Notes: generated from the letters alone by a model not told the origin. Positions 1 to 9,919 are shown, counted from the stretch's first letter. The stretch is 64,000 bases of DNA from Psychrosphaera ytuae (GCF_017638545.1 NZ_CP072110.1:3267815-3331814), one strand, 5' to 3'. Made by a program: numbers and translations.

Positions 1-405
1 TCTTTGGCGGTTTGGATTGCGGCATTTTTTGTGGCAAGTCGTTTTTATCTCGACTTGTCTGTCTATCTTACTGGTATCGAAAAAGAGTTGTTTCGCAATG
101 GAGCAGCGATTGCCATCCTATTTGTTATTACCTTAATTCTCGGCGCACTTATTAACCATCTCCTTTCTGAAATTGTCCAATTTACCGGCCTATCAGGTAC
201 CGATAAAATGCTTGGTATGGTTTTTGGTGGTCTGCGCGGCGTGCTTATCGTTGCAGCGACATTACTATTCTTAGATACACTCACGCCAGCCAGTGATGCA
301 AACTGGTGGCAGCAATCTTTACTTATTCCAGAATTTTCATTCATCGTTGAATGGTTTTTCGAATTGTTAAAAGAAAACTCAAGTTTACTCTCTACACAAC
401 ATTGA
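1..405 (+). CDS. cvpA: CvpA family membrane protein (5' truncated)
   Basis: C-terminal part of CvpA, an inner-membrane protein needed for colicin V production and linked to envelope stress tolerance. The reading frame is open from base 1, so the true start lies outside the window; about 30 N-terminal residues should be missing. Visible are hydrophobic membrane segments, the family motif TGLSGTDKMLG followed by FGGLRGVLIVAA, and a C-terminal SFIVEWFFELL segment. Thirteen bases separate it from purF, the usual cvpA-purF operon. The call is firm by similarity to the E. coli protein along the whole visible length. Confidence 0.93.
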   Translation, partial: SLAVWIAAFFVASRFYLDLSVYLTGIEKELFRNGAAIAILFVITLILGALINHLLSEIVQFTGLSGTDKMLGMVFGGLRGVLIVAATLLFLDTLTPASDANWWQQSLLIPEFSFIVEWFFELLKENSSLLSTQH

Positions 406-418
406 TGGAGACCAAATC

Positions 419-1930
419 ATGTGTGGTATTGTTGGTATAGTTGGCAAAGCGCCGGTTAATCAAATTATTTATGATGGATTAACGGTGTTACAGCATCGTG
501 GCCAAGATGCAGCAGGTATTGTGACGATAGATAACGGTCACTTCCGCTTAAGAAAAGCCAACGGTTTTGTCCGTGATGTGTTTCAAGAGCGACACATGCA
601 AAGACTTCAAGGCAATATGGGAATAGGGCACGTTAGATACCCCACCGCCGGAAGCTCAAGCTCTGCAGAAGCACAACCATTCTACGTAAACTCTCCTTTT
701 GGTATCTCCCTCGCCCACAACGGCAACCTCACCAACGCAACTGAACTCAAAGAAATATTATTCAAAGAAGCTAGACGTCATATCAACACCACGTCTGATT
801 CTGAGTTGTTGTTAAATGTATTAGCACACGAGTTATGTGAATCTAATTTAATGGAGTTAACTCCGGCAGATATGTTCAGTGCGGTACGCCGAGTTCACCA
901 CAAAGTTCGCGGTGCTTACGCGGTTGTTTCCATGATTATCGGTCACGGTATGTTGGCGTTTAGAGACCCTAACGGCATTCGCCCTCTTGTTTTGGGTCAG
1001 CGCGAGACCGAGCAAGGTACTGAGTACATGGTTGCCTCAGAGAGTGTTGCTTTGGATATTGATGGCTTTAAATTAGTCAGAGATGTTGCACCTGGTGAAG
1101 CCATATATATCACCGAGCAAGGTGAATTACACACTAAACAATGTCACCCGGACCCTAAATGCGTTCCTTGTATTTTTGAATATGTTTATTTTGCACGACC
1201 TGATTCGAGACTAAATGATGTTTCTGTTTATGGTTCACGAGTCAAAATGGGTGAGTACTTAGGTCGTAAAATCAAAAAAGAATGGGCCGATCTGGATATT
1301 GATGTGGTTATTCCAGTACCGGAAACCAGCTGTGATATCGCTCTTCAAATTGCCCATGAGTTAGATCTGCCATATCGCCAAGGGTTTGTTAAAAACCGCT
1401 ATGTGGGCCGTACCTTCATTATGCCGGGTCAGGCACAGCGTAAAAAGTCAGTCCGTCGTAAGCTCAATGCCATTAGCCAAGAGTTTAAAGGCAAAAATGT
1501 CCTGTTAGTAGACGATTCGATTGTCCGCGGTACAACGTCTGAGCAAATTATAGAGATGGCTAGAGATGCAGGTGCTAATAAGGTGTTTTTTGCGTCAGCT
1601 GCTCCAGAGATTCGTTTCCCTAATGTTTATGGTATTGATATGCCATCTCCAAATGAATTAATTGCATATGGAAGAGAAGCGGATGAAGTCGCGGCCATGA
1701 TTGGTGCAGATGAGTTGATTTATCAATCATTGGACGATTTGGTCAATGCTGTTAAGGACGAAAACCCGTCTATTTTAGGTTTTGAAACGTCGGTTTTTGA
1801 CGGCAATTACGTCACTAAAGACATAGATCAAACCTATTTAGAGTCACTAGAAACGGCCCGTTCCGATTCTGCCAAATCAAAATCAACACCAAATGAAACA
1901 GGATTAGAACTTCACAACGAAGAAAATTAA
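419..1930 (+). CDS. purF: Amidophosphoribosyltransferase
   Basis: Catalyses the first committed step of purine synthesis: PRPP plus glutamine gives 5-phosphoribosylamine. The protein starts MCGIVGIVG, so Cys2 becomes the N-terminal nucleophile of the class II glutamine amidotransferase domain (about residues 2-230). The phosphoribosyltransferase domain follows, with the PRPP-binding loop VLLVDDSIVRGTTS at about residues 361-374. The 503-residue length is normal for gammaproteobacterial PurF. It follows cvpA closely, and the next gene begins 20 bases downstream, so all three may share a transcript. Nothing unusual was seen. Confidence 0.98.
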   Translation: MCGIVGIVGKAPVNQIIYDGLTVLQHRGQDAAGIVTIDNGHFRLRKANGFVRDVFQERHMQRLQGNMGIGHVRYPTAGSSSSAEAQPFYVNSPFGISLAHNGNLTNATELKEILFKEARRHINTTSDSELLLNVLAHELCESNLMELTPADMFSAVRRVHHKVRGAYAVVSMIIGHGMLAFRDPNGIRPLVLGQRETEQGTEYMVASESVALDIDGFKLVRDVAPGEAIYITEQGELHTKQCHPDPKCVPCIFEYVYFARPDSRLNDVSVYGSRVKMGEYLGRKIKKEWADLDIDVVIPVPETSCDIALQIAHELDLPYRQGFVKNRYVGRTFIMPGQAQRKKSVRRKLNAISQEFKGKNVLLVDDSIVRGTTSEQIIEMARDAGANKVFFASAAPEIRFPNVYGIDMPSPNELIAYGREADEVAAMIGADELIYQSLDDLVNAVKDENPSILGFETSVFDGNYVTKDIDQTYLESLETARSDSAKSKSTPNETGLELHNEEN

Positions 1931-1950
1931 CCAAGGATTAGGGAAAAACT

Positions 1951-3330
1951 ATGTCAGCGCTGAGTCCAATTGAACAGGCTAAAAAGGCGGCTAATTGTGC
2001 ACATCAACACGATCGGCAAGGCTTTAAATCAACTCTAAGTGAAATGCTTAAAGACCAATTGGCACTCGGCGTAAACTGGTTTCCTATGGCTCAGTTTGCT
2101 TCAGTACTTGGCGAAATAAATTTAGCAAAGCAGGCGCTGGACTTATTGTTGAGCCAAAGCCCACAGCTAGGTCACTTTATTCAAGCTGCAGGTATGTATG
2201 CGGAGTGGGGCGATGTCAACAATGCTGAGTCGATCTTAAACAAAGTACCAGAGGCGCAAAGAGACAACCGTTGGTATCACCTCAATGGCGTATTGCTAAG
2301 TCAAAAAGGGGAGTTACAGCCAGCTGTAGAGGCTTTTTCGGTCGCATTACAAAAAGCCCCATTGAGTATGCCTACTTGGATGTCTTTAGCTAAAATACAG
2401 CCGCTTTCTGAACCACAGCTCGCACAATTGAAAGCGGTTAATCCAGAGCACTTTGATTTGCTAACTCAAGCGCAGTTTTATACGACTCTAGTCGAACACC
2501 ACGAAGGAAAAGGTGAAAAAGATCTGGCAGATAGTCATCTCGAACAAGCAAATCAGCGTATGGCGTCGATGTACGCAAATAATGGCTTTTCGATGTCTGC
2601 ACAGTTATCGGATAACTTGAAAATAAAGCAGGTATTTTCTTCCTTAACTTCTCAATCCAATAGCCAGTATGAGCATTATGCGCCAGTATTTATCGTCGGT
2701 CTGCCTAGGTCTGGGACCACACTACTGGCGAGGATTTTGACTTCTCATTCAGATTTTGATGGTGGCCACGAATACGCATTGTCTCGTAAGGCTTTGTTAC
2801 CTCAAGAAATACACCAAGATAACCTAGATAAAGCTCGTTTTGCGGATCAGTATTTGGATTTATTAGCCCAGCGGGGTTTGGATACAAAGCTTCGTATCGT
2901 TGACAAAACTGTCGACTTACATAGATATGTTGGTCTTTTGGCAGAAGTATTTCCTAAAGCTAAATTTATTTTCATCGACAGGGACGAACAGGATAACAAG
3001 TGGTCGTGCTACCGAAACTTTTTTGCCACGGGTGTGCCTTGGAGTTATAAGGTGGAAGAAATTAATGATTACTTTGATAACTTTTATCAAATGACTTCTC
3101 ATTGGAAGTCCTTGTTAGGTGAGCGTGGCATTTCAATATCTTATGAAGATTTAGTACGTGAGCCTCAAGAGGTTCTGGAGTCTCTGTTTGAGGCACTTGG
3201 AGTTGAGTTTGATGATAGCGTTCTTAGTTTTTATCAACGCAAAGATGACCTAGTTAATACGGTGAGCTTTAAGCAAGTTCGCAGTCCGCTAAATGACAAT
3301 TCTATAAATTCTGCTCGCAGAAATTTTTAA
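1951..3330 (+). CDS. TPR-containing sulfotransferase family protein
   Basis: The N-terminal ~200 residues are helical and TPR-like, with repeated pairs such as ALDLLLSQSP and LNKVPEAQRDNRWYHLNG. A PAPS-type sulfotransferase domain follows. Its 5'-phosphosulfate loop is VFIVGLPRSGTTLLARIL at about residues 245-262, and the 3'-phosphate region is FIFIDRDEQDNKWSCYRNFF. Relatives transfer sulfate from PAPS to an unknown acceptor; the substrate cannot be read from sequence. The protein stops directly after the VRSPLNDNSINSARRNF stretch, where family members usually continue with a W-R-x-Y helix, so the C terminus looks slightly short. It sits 20 bases after purF and ends before a strong terminator. 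Confidence 0.8.
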   Translation: MSALSPIEQAKKAANCAHQHDRQGFKSTLSEMLKDQLALGVNWFPMAQFASVLGEINLAKQALDLLLSQSPQLGHFIQAAGMYAEWGDVNNAESILNKVPEAQRDNRWYHLNGVLLSQKGELQPAVEAFSVALQKAPLSMPTWMSLAKIQPLSEPQLAQLKAVNPEHFDLLTQAQFYTTLVEHHEGKGEKDLADSHLEQANQRMASMYANNGFSMSAQLSDNLKIKQVFSSLTSQSNSQYEHYAPVFIVGLPRSGTTLLARILTSHSDFDGGHEYALSRKALLPQEIHQDNLDKARFADQYLDLLAQRGLDTKLRIVDKTVDLHRYVGLLAEVFPKAKFIFIDRDEQDNKWSCYRNFFATGVPWSYKVEEINDYFDNFYQMTSHWKSLLGERGISISYEDLVREPQEVLESLFEALGVEFDDSVLSFYQRKDDLVNTVSFKQVRSPLNDNSINSARRNF

Positions 3331-3355
3331 TAGTTCGAACACTATATAAGCAATC

Positions 3356-3387
3356 AAAAAAACCGGCCTATTGGCCGGTTTTTGTTT
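3356..3387 (+). terminator. Rho-independent terminator, bidirectional
   Basis: Perfect 8-bp stem AACCGGCC/GGCCGGTT at 3361-3368 and 3373-3380, with a TATT loop, A-run before and T-run after. It lies between the convergent sulfotransferase gene and the TonB-dependent receptor gene, so it can serve both strands. Confidence 0.88.
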
Positions 3388-3411
3388 TGACAAGATTATC
3401 TAATCAAAAGA

Positions 3412-6354
3412 TTAGAAACGGTATGACGCACTTAAGCGAACATAACGCGGAGTTTGCCAGTTTGTAGCTTTACCGAAGTTAGGGTTAAGCTCTGCTGCTG
3501 CAGGGTTGCTAGCATCGTAGTCTTGACCGTCTCTATCGTGTATTTCATCAACTTCTGTAACTGTGTCAGAGTTGAATACGTTGAACACGTCAGCTCGGAA
3601 CGTAACAGTCGACTCACCTACTGGCACAGTGTAGCTAGCAGAAAGGTCTAATTGCATTACCGAGTCAGTGCGGCCGTATGAGCCACGTGGCGCAAGTTTA
3701 CCCGCTGCGTAGAATGACTCAGAGCCGTAGGCCTGGGCAAATACGTCAGTTGGGTGATAACCAAATGCATTTTTAGGACGACCAGATTGGTAAGAGAAGT
3801 TCGCACCTACGTTGAAGTTCTCAGTGATCTGGTATGTACCGTATGCTTTGATTTGGTGAGTACGGTCATTTGGAAGTAAACCATATGCACCATCTAGTAG
3901 ACCTGGTTGGTCAAATAGTGTTGTCAAACCAGCATCGTCCTGACCATTATCTGAACGGATATAACCTTCGTTGTTACCTTCAGATTTAGACCATGTATAT
4001 GCTGCGTTCATAAACCAAACACCATCCCAAGCTTTTTCTACTGAGATGTCGATTGCAGTGTACTTACGAATTGACTCTGGGTAGTTTAAGTCCGCTGCAG
4101 GGATGGTATAAGCTTGCTTAGCTAGAGGGCCATCGCCATCAGGGTCTGTTGTAATTGTCATCTCTGTGCCTGGGTTACCCAATACATAGTAATGGAAACC
4201 AGTACATTCAGTACAGCTAGAACCGAACTCACGCTCTAAGTACTTATTCAAGCCAAAGTCTACTGCAACGTCTTCGATAGTTACACCTAGCTCACGGTAG
4301 TTAGCTTGAATTGCCATGCTCCACTCATCGTTTAACTGGAATTGGTAACCAAGAATAAACTCGTCAGAGTACATTGGGTCAATACCTGCATCTACGATTG
4401 CACTTGTGTCAGGCACGTCACCGTCAGAGAAGATTTGGTCTTGACGAGTTTTATTGCCAGAGATAACTGGAATACCTAGTGCTTCGTCTTCATAACCATT
4501 AAATGCCCAGAACTCTTGGATATAAGTCTCAGCACCTGATAGACGAATGTTAGTATTTGCAGCTACTGGTAGGTAGTAACGACCAAAGCTCGCCCAAATT
4601 TTAGACTCACCATCGCCATTAACATCGTAAACTGCACCAAGACGTGGCGCCCACTGGTTGTCTAACTTAACAAACGGTTCACCGTTACCGTTTAAGTTTT
4701 CAAACGAGTCGTTACGTAGACCAAGGTTAAGTACCAATTGGTCAGTCACTTGCCACGTATCTTGGATGTAGTAAGCAAAGTTATTTGATTCAAACGAACC
4801 ACCTGCAGAATAAGTTCTACGACGAACTTCTTCTTCAAATACGTTGTTTGGATCATCATCGTTTAGGTAGTAAAGATAATACGCACCGCCAGAGTTAACC
4901 GTAACTTGGTTTGCCGTGAGTTTTTCGGTATCGACACCCACGCGAATTTCGTGGTCGCCTACGTAAATGTCAGCATCAATACGGAACACTTGACGTTCGT
5001 CATCACCTTCGCCGATAGAGAAGTTTGCAAAATTACCACCCGGTACAAAGCTACCACTAGTTGGATAGTAATAGTAAACCGCTGGGTTTGCATCTAGTGC
5101 ACTTTGCTGTGTACGGTCAGACTCATTCACACCGTATTGCGCAGAGATAGATAGGTTGTCATTGATGACAGAAGTGTATTTAAGTGTCCAGTTAAGACCA
5201 CCTTCTTTTACGAAGCCTAACTTTTCTGTATCTCTAGGTTCTCCGTTTCTCATATCTAAACGAGATGTATCTGTCGTGCTCTTATCCGAGAAAGAGGTAA
5301 ACTCTAGAATGTTGTCATCATTGATGTACCAGTCTAGTTTAAGACCCCAGAACGCATCTTCGTCAACGCTTTCATAGTCAGAGCGAAGAATATCACCGCT
5401 GTTAACGCTTTCGCTACCTTGCGATTCAAATACGTCTGAACGCGGGTTGTAAAGTGTGTAGAAGAATAGTTTGTCTTCGATGATCGCACCAGAAGCCCAA
5501 ATGTTTACATCCCAGAAAGTATTTGCATCTTGAGAGTTGTTGATACGGTATGTACCATCTTCACGAATTTGTGATGGCTTGTCTTCACGAAGTGCATCAG
5601 GCTCCCACTGTGCGTTAACGCCCCATTTGAATTCGTTAGTACCTGACTTAGTTTTGGCGTTGATAACACCACCCATAGCACGACCAAACTCAGCAGAATA
5701 ACCACCTGTTTTAACTTCAAATGATTCGTACATTTCGAATGGAGGGTTTGATGAACCAACACCTGTACGGAAGTTTGTAAGGTTAAGACCGTTAACGAAA
5801 TACGCGTTTTCTGCAACTGACGCACCACCAATTGATGGTAAGTTACCAAATGCGCTGTCACCTTTGGTTGTACCTGGTGCTAATAACGCAACACCTGTTA
5901 AGTCACGAGGTACTGGTACTTTGTCAATAGTTAAGCTATCAACAACGATACCTGTGTTAGAGCTAGTAACATCAACTAGTGAGATAGCGCTGCCACTTAC
6001 CGCAATGCGCTCAATACCTTGCTCTTGAAGTGCAAGGTTAACGGTTACCTTACCTGAAATACCAACAGCAACATTTTCTTGAACTGTTGGTGCAAAACCG
6101 TCTTTACTTGCGACGACCTTATAAGTACCCGCCGGTAGTAGAGGGAACCTAAAGTTACCCGAAGCATCTGATACAACTGTACGCTTAAGACCAGTGTCAA
6201 CATTTTCGATGGTAATGGTTACCGCGCCTAATGTCGTCCCTGCAGCACTACTTGAGCTACCTTGGATGGCACCTGAGTTTGCCATTGCTGGCATAGCAGT
6301 ACCTAACGCTGCTGCTACGGTTAGCGCAGCTAAGCTTAGTTTGTAGTTTTTCAT
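3412..6354 (-). CDS. TonB-dependent receptor, Oar-like
   Basis: Outer-membrane beta-barrel receptor of 980 residues. The order is: signal peptide (residues 1-25, ending AMPAMA), a carboxypeptidase-regulatory-like fold (about 28-112, with DASGNFRFPLLPAGTYKV), a plug (about 115-260) and a long barrel ending in VRLSASYRF, the terminal aromatic typical of BAM substrates. This arrangement is that of the Oar subfamily abundant in Alteromonadales. The ligand is unknown; peptides or large organic molecules are the usual guess for the group. Gene is monocistronic with a ~370-bp upstream region and shares a bidirectional terminator downstream. No TonB box was recognised with confidence. Confidence 0.9.
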   Translation of the reverse strand: MKNYKLSLAALTVAAALGTAMPAMANSGAIQGSSSSAAGTTLGAVTITIENVDTGLKRTVVSDASGNFRFPLLPAGTYKVVASKDGFAPTVQENVAVGISGKVTVNLALQEQGIERIAVSGSAISLVDVTSSNTGIVVDSLTIDKVPVPRDLTGVALLAPGTTKGDSAFGNLPSIGGASVAENAYFVNGLNLTNFRTGVGSSNPPFEMYESFEVKTGGYSAEFGRAMGGVINAKTKSGTNEFKWGVNAQWEPDALREDKPSQIREDGTYRINNSQDANTFWDVNIWASGAIIEDKLFFYTLYNPRSDVFESQGSESVNSGDILRSDYESVDEDAFWGLKLDWYINDDNILEFTSFSDKSTTDTSRLDMRNGEPRDTEKLGFVKEGGLNWTLKYTSVINDNLSISAQYGVNESDRTQQSALDANPAVYYYYPTSGSFVPGGNFANFSIGEGDDERQVFRIDADIYVGDHEIRVGVDTEKLTANQVTVNSGGAYYLYYLNDDDPNNVFEEEVRRRTYSAGGSFESNNFAYYIQDTWQVTDQLVLNLGLRNDSFENLNGNGEPFVKLDNQWAPRLGAVYDVNGDGESKIWASFGRYYLPVAANTNIRLSGAETYIQEFWAFNGYEDEALGIPVISGNKTRQDQIFSDGDVPDTSAIVDAGIDPMYSDEFILGYQFQLNDEWSMAIQANYRELGVTIEDVAVDFGLNKYLEREFGSSCTECTGFHYYVLGNPGTEMTITTDPDGDGPLAKQAYTIPAADLNYPESIRKYTAIDISVEKAWDGVWFMNAAYTWSKSEGNNEGYIRSDNGQDDAGLTTLFDQPGLLDGAYGLLPNDRTHQIKAYGTYQITENFNVGANFSYQSGRPKNAFGYHPTDVFAQAYGSESFYAAGKLAPRGSYGRTDSVMQLDLSASYTVPVGESTVTFRADVFNVFNSDTVTEVDEIHDRDGQDYDASNPAAAELNPNFGKATNWQTPRYVRLSASYRF

Positions 6355-6723
6355 TGTTCTTCCCGAAATAATTTTATTATTTTGTCATTTGTCGCAACAA
6401 TTTATTTTGAATCAGCTAATTAACTGCTGTATCAAAATGGTTTGTCGCTAGTTCTATTGGTAAGTGATTTGTGTTTAAAGATCAAGCAGCTTTTAACTTT
6501 ATGAGTATAAATAAAATTATTTTCTAGAATTGAGGTGGTTTTTTATTTTCGATGATTGGTAGTGAAGGGATTATTTTTCCAACTTGGAGGATTTAAATGT
6601 GTCGTTTGGCGGTATTTTGAACAGTTATTTAGGTTTCTGTTTTTTCTTTATAAAAAAGGCACATACAAATAATGTTTGTGCCTTATTTAGGTAAAAGTCT
6701 CGGTAGGTGAAGGGTTTTAGCTG
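6355..6723. other. Intergenic region between receptor gene and folD
   Basis: AT-rich, with no credible ORF. It holds the leader of the minus-strand receptor gene and, at its right end, the folD terminator. A specific promoter could not be assigned with confidence. Confidence 0.6.
6650..6684 (-). terminator. folD rho-independent terminator
   Basis: Read on the minus strand, a stem of AGGCACAAACA pairs with TGTATGTGCCT (one mismatch), followed by a run of six T. It lies about 40 bases past the folD stop codon. Confidence 0.8.
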
Positions 6724-7578
6724 TTAACTGTGAAATTTCTCACACGCTTCCAAGGTGTTTTCGACCAATGAAGCTACTGTCATAGGCCCAACGCCACCAG
6801 GAACTGGCGTAATCCAAGACGCACGTTCAGCTGCCTCGTCAAACTGAATGTCACCAACTAGTCTGCCGTCTTCTAATCTATTTATACCAACATCGATTAC
6901 AATGGCACCGGGTTTAACCCAATCGCCAGGAATAAATTCGGGTTTACCCACTGCAACAACTAAAATATCTGCCTGTCTAACTTGTGCCTCAAGATCTTGA
7001 GTAAACTTGTGACAAACAGTTGTCGTACAACCTGCGAGCAATAGTTCTAATGACATAGGGCGACCTACAATGTTAGAAGCACCAACAATGACCGCGTGTT
7101 TTCCTTTATAGAAGACATGAGTATTGTCTAATAATGTCATTATGCCTTTGGGCGTACATGGGCGCAGGGCCGGGACGCGTTGTGCTAGGCGACCGATATT
7201 GTAAGGATGAAAGCCATCAACATCTTTGTGCGGATGGATGCGCTCTAGTATACGCTCTGGATTCAAGCCGTGAGGTAACGGCAGTTGCACTAATATCCCA
7301 TCAATTTCTTTATTTTCATTTAGTTCATCGACAAGTGCCAGGAGTTCTTGTTCTGTTGTAGTTGCAGGCAAGTCGTAAGACTTTGAAACTAACCCGACTT
7401 CTTCACAAGCTTTCTTCTTATTTCCTACATATACCTGAGAGGCAGGATCTTGGCCGACAAGGATAACGGCTAAACCAGGCGCACGGCGGTTTGCTTTGAG
7501 TCTGGCACTTACACCGGTTTTTACTTTATCTCTTACGGTTTGGGCGATGGCTTTACCATCTATCAATCTGGCAGTCAT
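6724..7578 (-). CDS. folD: Bifunctional methylenetetrahydrofolate dehydrogenase/cyclohydrolase
   Basis: Interconverts 5,10-methylene-THF, 5,10-methenyl-THF and 10-formyl-THF using NADP, supplying one-carbon units for purine and formyl-methionine synthesis in the cytoplasm. The 284 residues match family length. Diagnostic segments are YVGNKKKACEEVG (with the active-site lysine), QLPLPHGLNPERIL, the dinucleotide region VGASNIVGRPMSLELL and the C-terminal PVPGGVGPMTVASL. It is monocistronic and divergent from the tRNA operon, with its own terminator. Confidence 0.97.
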   Translation of the reverse strand: MTARLIDGKAIAQTVRDKVKTGVSARLKANRRAPGLAVILVGQDPASQVYVGNKKKACEEVGLVSKSYDLPATTTEQELLALVDELNENKEIDGILVQLPLPHGLNPERILERIHPHKDVDGFHPYNIGRLAQRVPALRPCTPKGIMTLLDNTHVFYKGKHAVIVGASNIVGRPMSLELLLAGCTTTVCHKFTQDLEAQVRQADILVVAVGKPEFIPGDWVKPGAIVIDVGINRLEDGRLVGDIQFDEAAERASWITPVPGGVGPMTVASLVENTLEACEKFHS

Positions 7579-7914
7579 TGAACACTCGTTTAATCATAGT
7601 GGTGGTTAAAAATCTGTAGCACTACTTATATAGGCATATAAATAACAAGCACTACCTAAATAACGACTCTATTGTAAACCCATGCAAAACAAATCTCATT
7701 GAGAAATAGCGTTTATTTAAAATTAATTTAAAAAAAACACCTTGATATTGAGTGAATAACGACCAAAATTAGCTATTATTGGTTAAAACGAAACCGAGTT
7801 GCACTAAATTTCACCAAACGATAAAAATCTTTGCAAAAAGTGTTTGACTGGATCGGGGGTTATCCGTAATATGCCGCCCTGTCGCGAGGCAACAAGTTCT
7901 CAAAGATTCAAAGT
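7579..7914. other. folD/tRNA divergent intergenic region
   Basis: No coding frame was seen. The left part is the folD leader; the right part holds the tRNA operon promoter at 7844-7872. The middle is very AT-rich, with runs of A and T at about 7710-7735 that could act as an UP element or bent DNA (inference). Confidence 0.6.
7844..7872 (+). promoter_or_regulatory. Sigma-70 promoter of the Pro-Arg-His-Leu-Pro tRNA operon
   Basis: TTGACT (7844-7849), a 17-bp spacer, then TAATAT (7867-7872). A GC-rich discriminator (GCCGCCCTGTCGC) follows, typical of stringently controlled stable-RNA promoters. The first tRNA starts about 43 bases downstream. Confidence 0.85.
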
Positions 7915-7991
7915 CGGTGTTTAGCGCAGCTTGGTAGCGCACTTCGTTTGGGTCGAAGGGGTCGCAGGTTCAAATCCTGCAACACCGACCA
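7915..7991 (+). tRNA. tRNA-Pro(TGG), copy 1
   Basis: 77-nt cloverleaf with acceptor CGGTGTT/AACACCG, encoded CCA, anticodon loop TTTGGGT and T-arm GGTTCAAATCC. It is identical to the copy at 8303-8379. The E. coli argX-hisR-leuT-proM operon has only the distal Pro gene, so this leading copy is an addition relative to that order. Confidence 0.96.
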
Positions 7992-8021
7992 CTTTGAATA
8001 TTTGGGTAGCCCGTAGGTGAA

Positions 8022-8098
<77 letters not shown>

Positions 8099-8122
8099 TG
8101 TTTCGTGACAAAGTCTTATTGC

Positions 8123-8199
8123 GGTGATTGTAGCTCAGTTGGTAGAGCCCTGGATTGTGATTCCGGTTGTCGTGGGTTCGAGTCCCATCAGTCACCCCA
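8123..8199 (+). tRNA. tRNA-His(GTG)
   Basis: Anticodon loop TTGTGAT, T-arm GGGTTCGAGTCCC and encoded CCA. The start is set to include the extra G(-1) that is characteristic of bacterial tRNA-His. Third in the operon. Confidence 0.95.
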
Positions 8200-8205
8200 T
8201 CTTTT

Positions 8206-8290
<85 letters not shown>

Positions 8291-8302
8291 TATCTCTTTA
8301 GT

Positions 8303-8379
8303 CGGTGTTTAGCGCAGCTTGGTAGCGCACTTCGTTTGGGTCGAAGGGGTCGCAGGTTCAAATCCTGCAACACCGACCA
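8303..8379 (+). tRNA. tRNA-Pro(TGG), copy 2
   Basis: Identical in all 77 bases to the first gene of this operon, and it also shares the two preceding bases. It occupies the position of E. coli proM, after Leu. Confidence 0.96.
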
Positions 8380-8465
8380 TTTTCCGGTCTTAGTTCAAAA
8401 TCTTCAAAAAATCCATTTTTATTGTTTAATTGCTCATAATTTCTGCCTTTTATGGTGCTTTTGCG

Positions 8466-8494
8466 TGGACGATTGCAAATTCCATGGCTATAAT
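8466..8494 (+). promoter_or_regulatory. Probable tig promoter
   Basis: A perfect -10 TATAAT at 8489-8494 is preceded at 17 bp by TGGACG (8466-8471), a 4/6 match to the -35 box. It lies about 80 bases upstream of the tig start codon. The assignment is by consensus only. Confidence 0.5.
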
Positions 8495-8573
8495 GCCGCG
8501 TCATTTTAAGAACAAAAATTTGGGCCCTACGAATTTAGGTCGGCCACAAAAATTAATTAATTGAGGTTAGAAC

Positions 8574-9881
8574 ATGCAAGTTTCTTTAGAAACGACTCAA
8601 GGTTTAGAGCGTAAAGTTACAATCACGCTTCCTGCAGAATCGATTGAAAATCAAGTAAAAGCACGTCTACGTGAAATTGGTAAAACAACTCGTATCGATG
8701 GTTTCCGTAAAGGCAAAGTACCAGTTTCAATTCTAGAGAAGCGTTTTGGTCAGTCTGCGTTTGCTGAAGTTGCTCAAGAGCAAATGCAACAAAACTACAT
8801 CCAAGCAATTATTCAAGAAAAAGTTAACCCAGCTGGCGCACCTTACTTCGAGCCTAAAAACATGAAGCGTGGTGAAGACTTAGAGTTCACAGCGACTTTC
8901 GAAGTATATCCAGAAGTAGAATTATCAAACGTTGAAAAAATCGAAGTTGAACGTCCAGTTGCAGAAGTAACAGACGCAGACTTAGACAACATGATGGAAA
9001 CATTACAGAAGCAACAAGCTTCTTGGGTTGAGTCTAAGGACGCAGCTGCTGAAGGTAGCCGTGTAAACATCGACTTCTTAGGCACAATTGACGGTGAAGA
9101 ATTTGAAGGCGGTAAAGCTGAAGGTTTTGATCTGGAGTTAGGTCAAGGTCGTATGATCCCAGGCTTTGAAGATGACATCATCGGCAAAAAAGCGGGTGAA
9201 GAAGTAACAGTTAAAGTTACGTTCCCTGAAGAATACCACGCAGAAAACCTTAAAGGTAAAGATGCAGAATTCGCAGTTAAGGTAAACAAAGTAGAAGTAC
9301 AAGAGTTACCAGAATTAAACGACGAGTTCGTATCTAAGTTCGGTATCACTGAGGGTGGCGTTGACGCACTTAAAGCTGAAGTTAAAGCAAACATGACTCG
9401 CGAATTAGGCCAAGCGTTAAAAGCGAAGGTTAAAGAGCAAGTTATTAAAGGTCTTTTAGACGCTCACGAACTAGAAGTTCCTAAAGCGCTTATCGACCAA
9501 GAAGTAAACGTACTACGTCAGCAAGCTATGCAACGTTTTGGCGGTCAATTCGACGCTAGCAACATGCCTGAGCTACCGGCTGAGTTATTCGAGCAACAAG
9601 CGAAAGATCGCGTACGCACTGGTTTGTTACTAGGTGAGTTCATCCGCACTAACGAAATCAAAGCGGACGACGCAAAAGTTAAAGAAATTATCGAGACTCA
9701 AGCGTCTGCATACGAAGATCCAACTGAAGTTGTTAACTACTACTACGGTGACGAGAAACTTCTTGAAAACGTACGTAACCTAGCAACTGAAGATCAAGCT
9801 ATCGAATTGATCCTTGAAAAAGCCAAAGTTGAAGAAAAATCAGTCAGCTTTGACGAAATTATGAACCCTAAGCAAGCGTAA
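8574..9881 (+). CDS. tig: Trigger factor
   Basis: Ribosome-associated chaperone and peptidyl-prolyl isomerase that meets nascent chains at the exit tunnel. The N-terminal ribosome-binding domain carries the FRKGKVP signature (about residues 44-50). An FKBP-type domain follows (about 150-245, with VNIDFLGTIDGEEFEGG and GRMIPGFEDDIIG), then the helical C-terminal chaperone domain. The 435-residue length is typical. It is monocistronic with a strong terminator, placed upstream of clpP as in most gammaproteobacteria. Confidence 0.98.
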   Translation: MQVSLETTQGLERKVTITLPAESIENQVKARLREIGKTTRIDGFRKGKVPVSILEKRFGQSAFAEVAQEQMQQNYIQAIIQEKVNPAGAPYFEPKNMKRGEDLEFTATFEVYPEVELSNVEKIEVERPVAEVTDADLDNMMETLQKQQASWVESKDAAAEGSRVNIDFLGTIDGEEFEGGKAEGFDLELGQGRMIPGFEDDIIGKKAGEEVTVKVTFPEEYHAENLKGKDAEFAVKVNKVEVQELPELNDEFVSKFGITEGGVDALKAEVKANMTRELGQALKAKVKEQVIKGLLDAHELEVPKALIDQEVNVLRQQAMQRFGGQFDASNMPELPAELFEQQAKDRVRTGLLLGEFIRTNEIKADDAKVKEIIETQASAYEDPTEVVNYYYGDEKLLENVRNLATEDQAIELILEKAKVEEKSVSFDEIMNPKQA

Positions 9882-9919
9882 TTTAAAATCGCATTGACTT
9901 AAGGGTTGAACAAAGGGTT

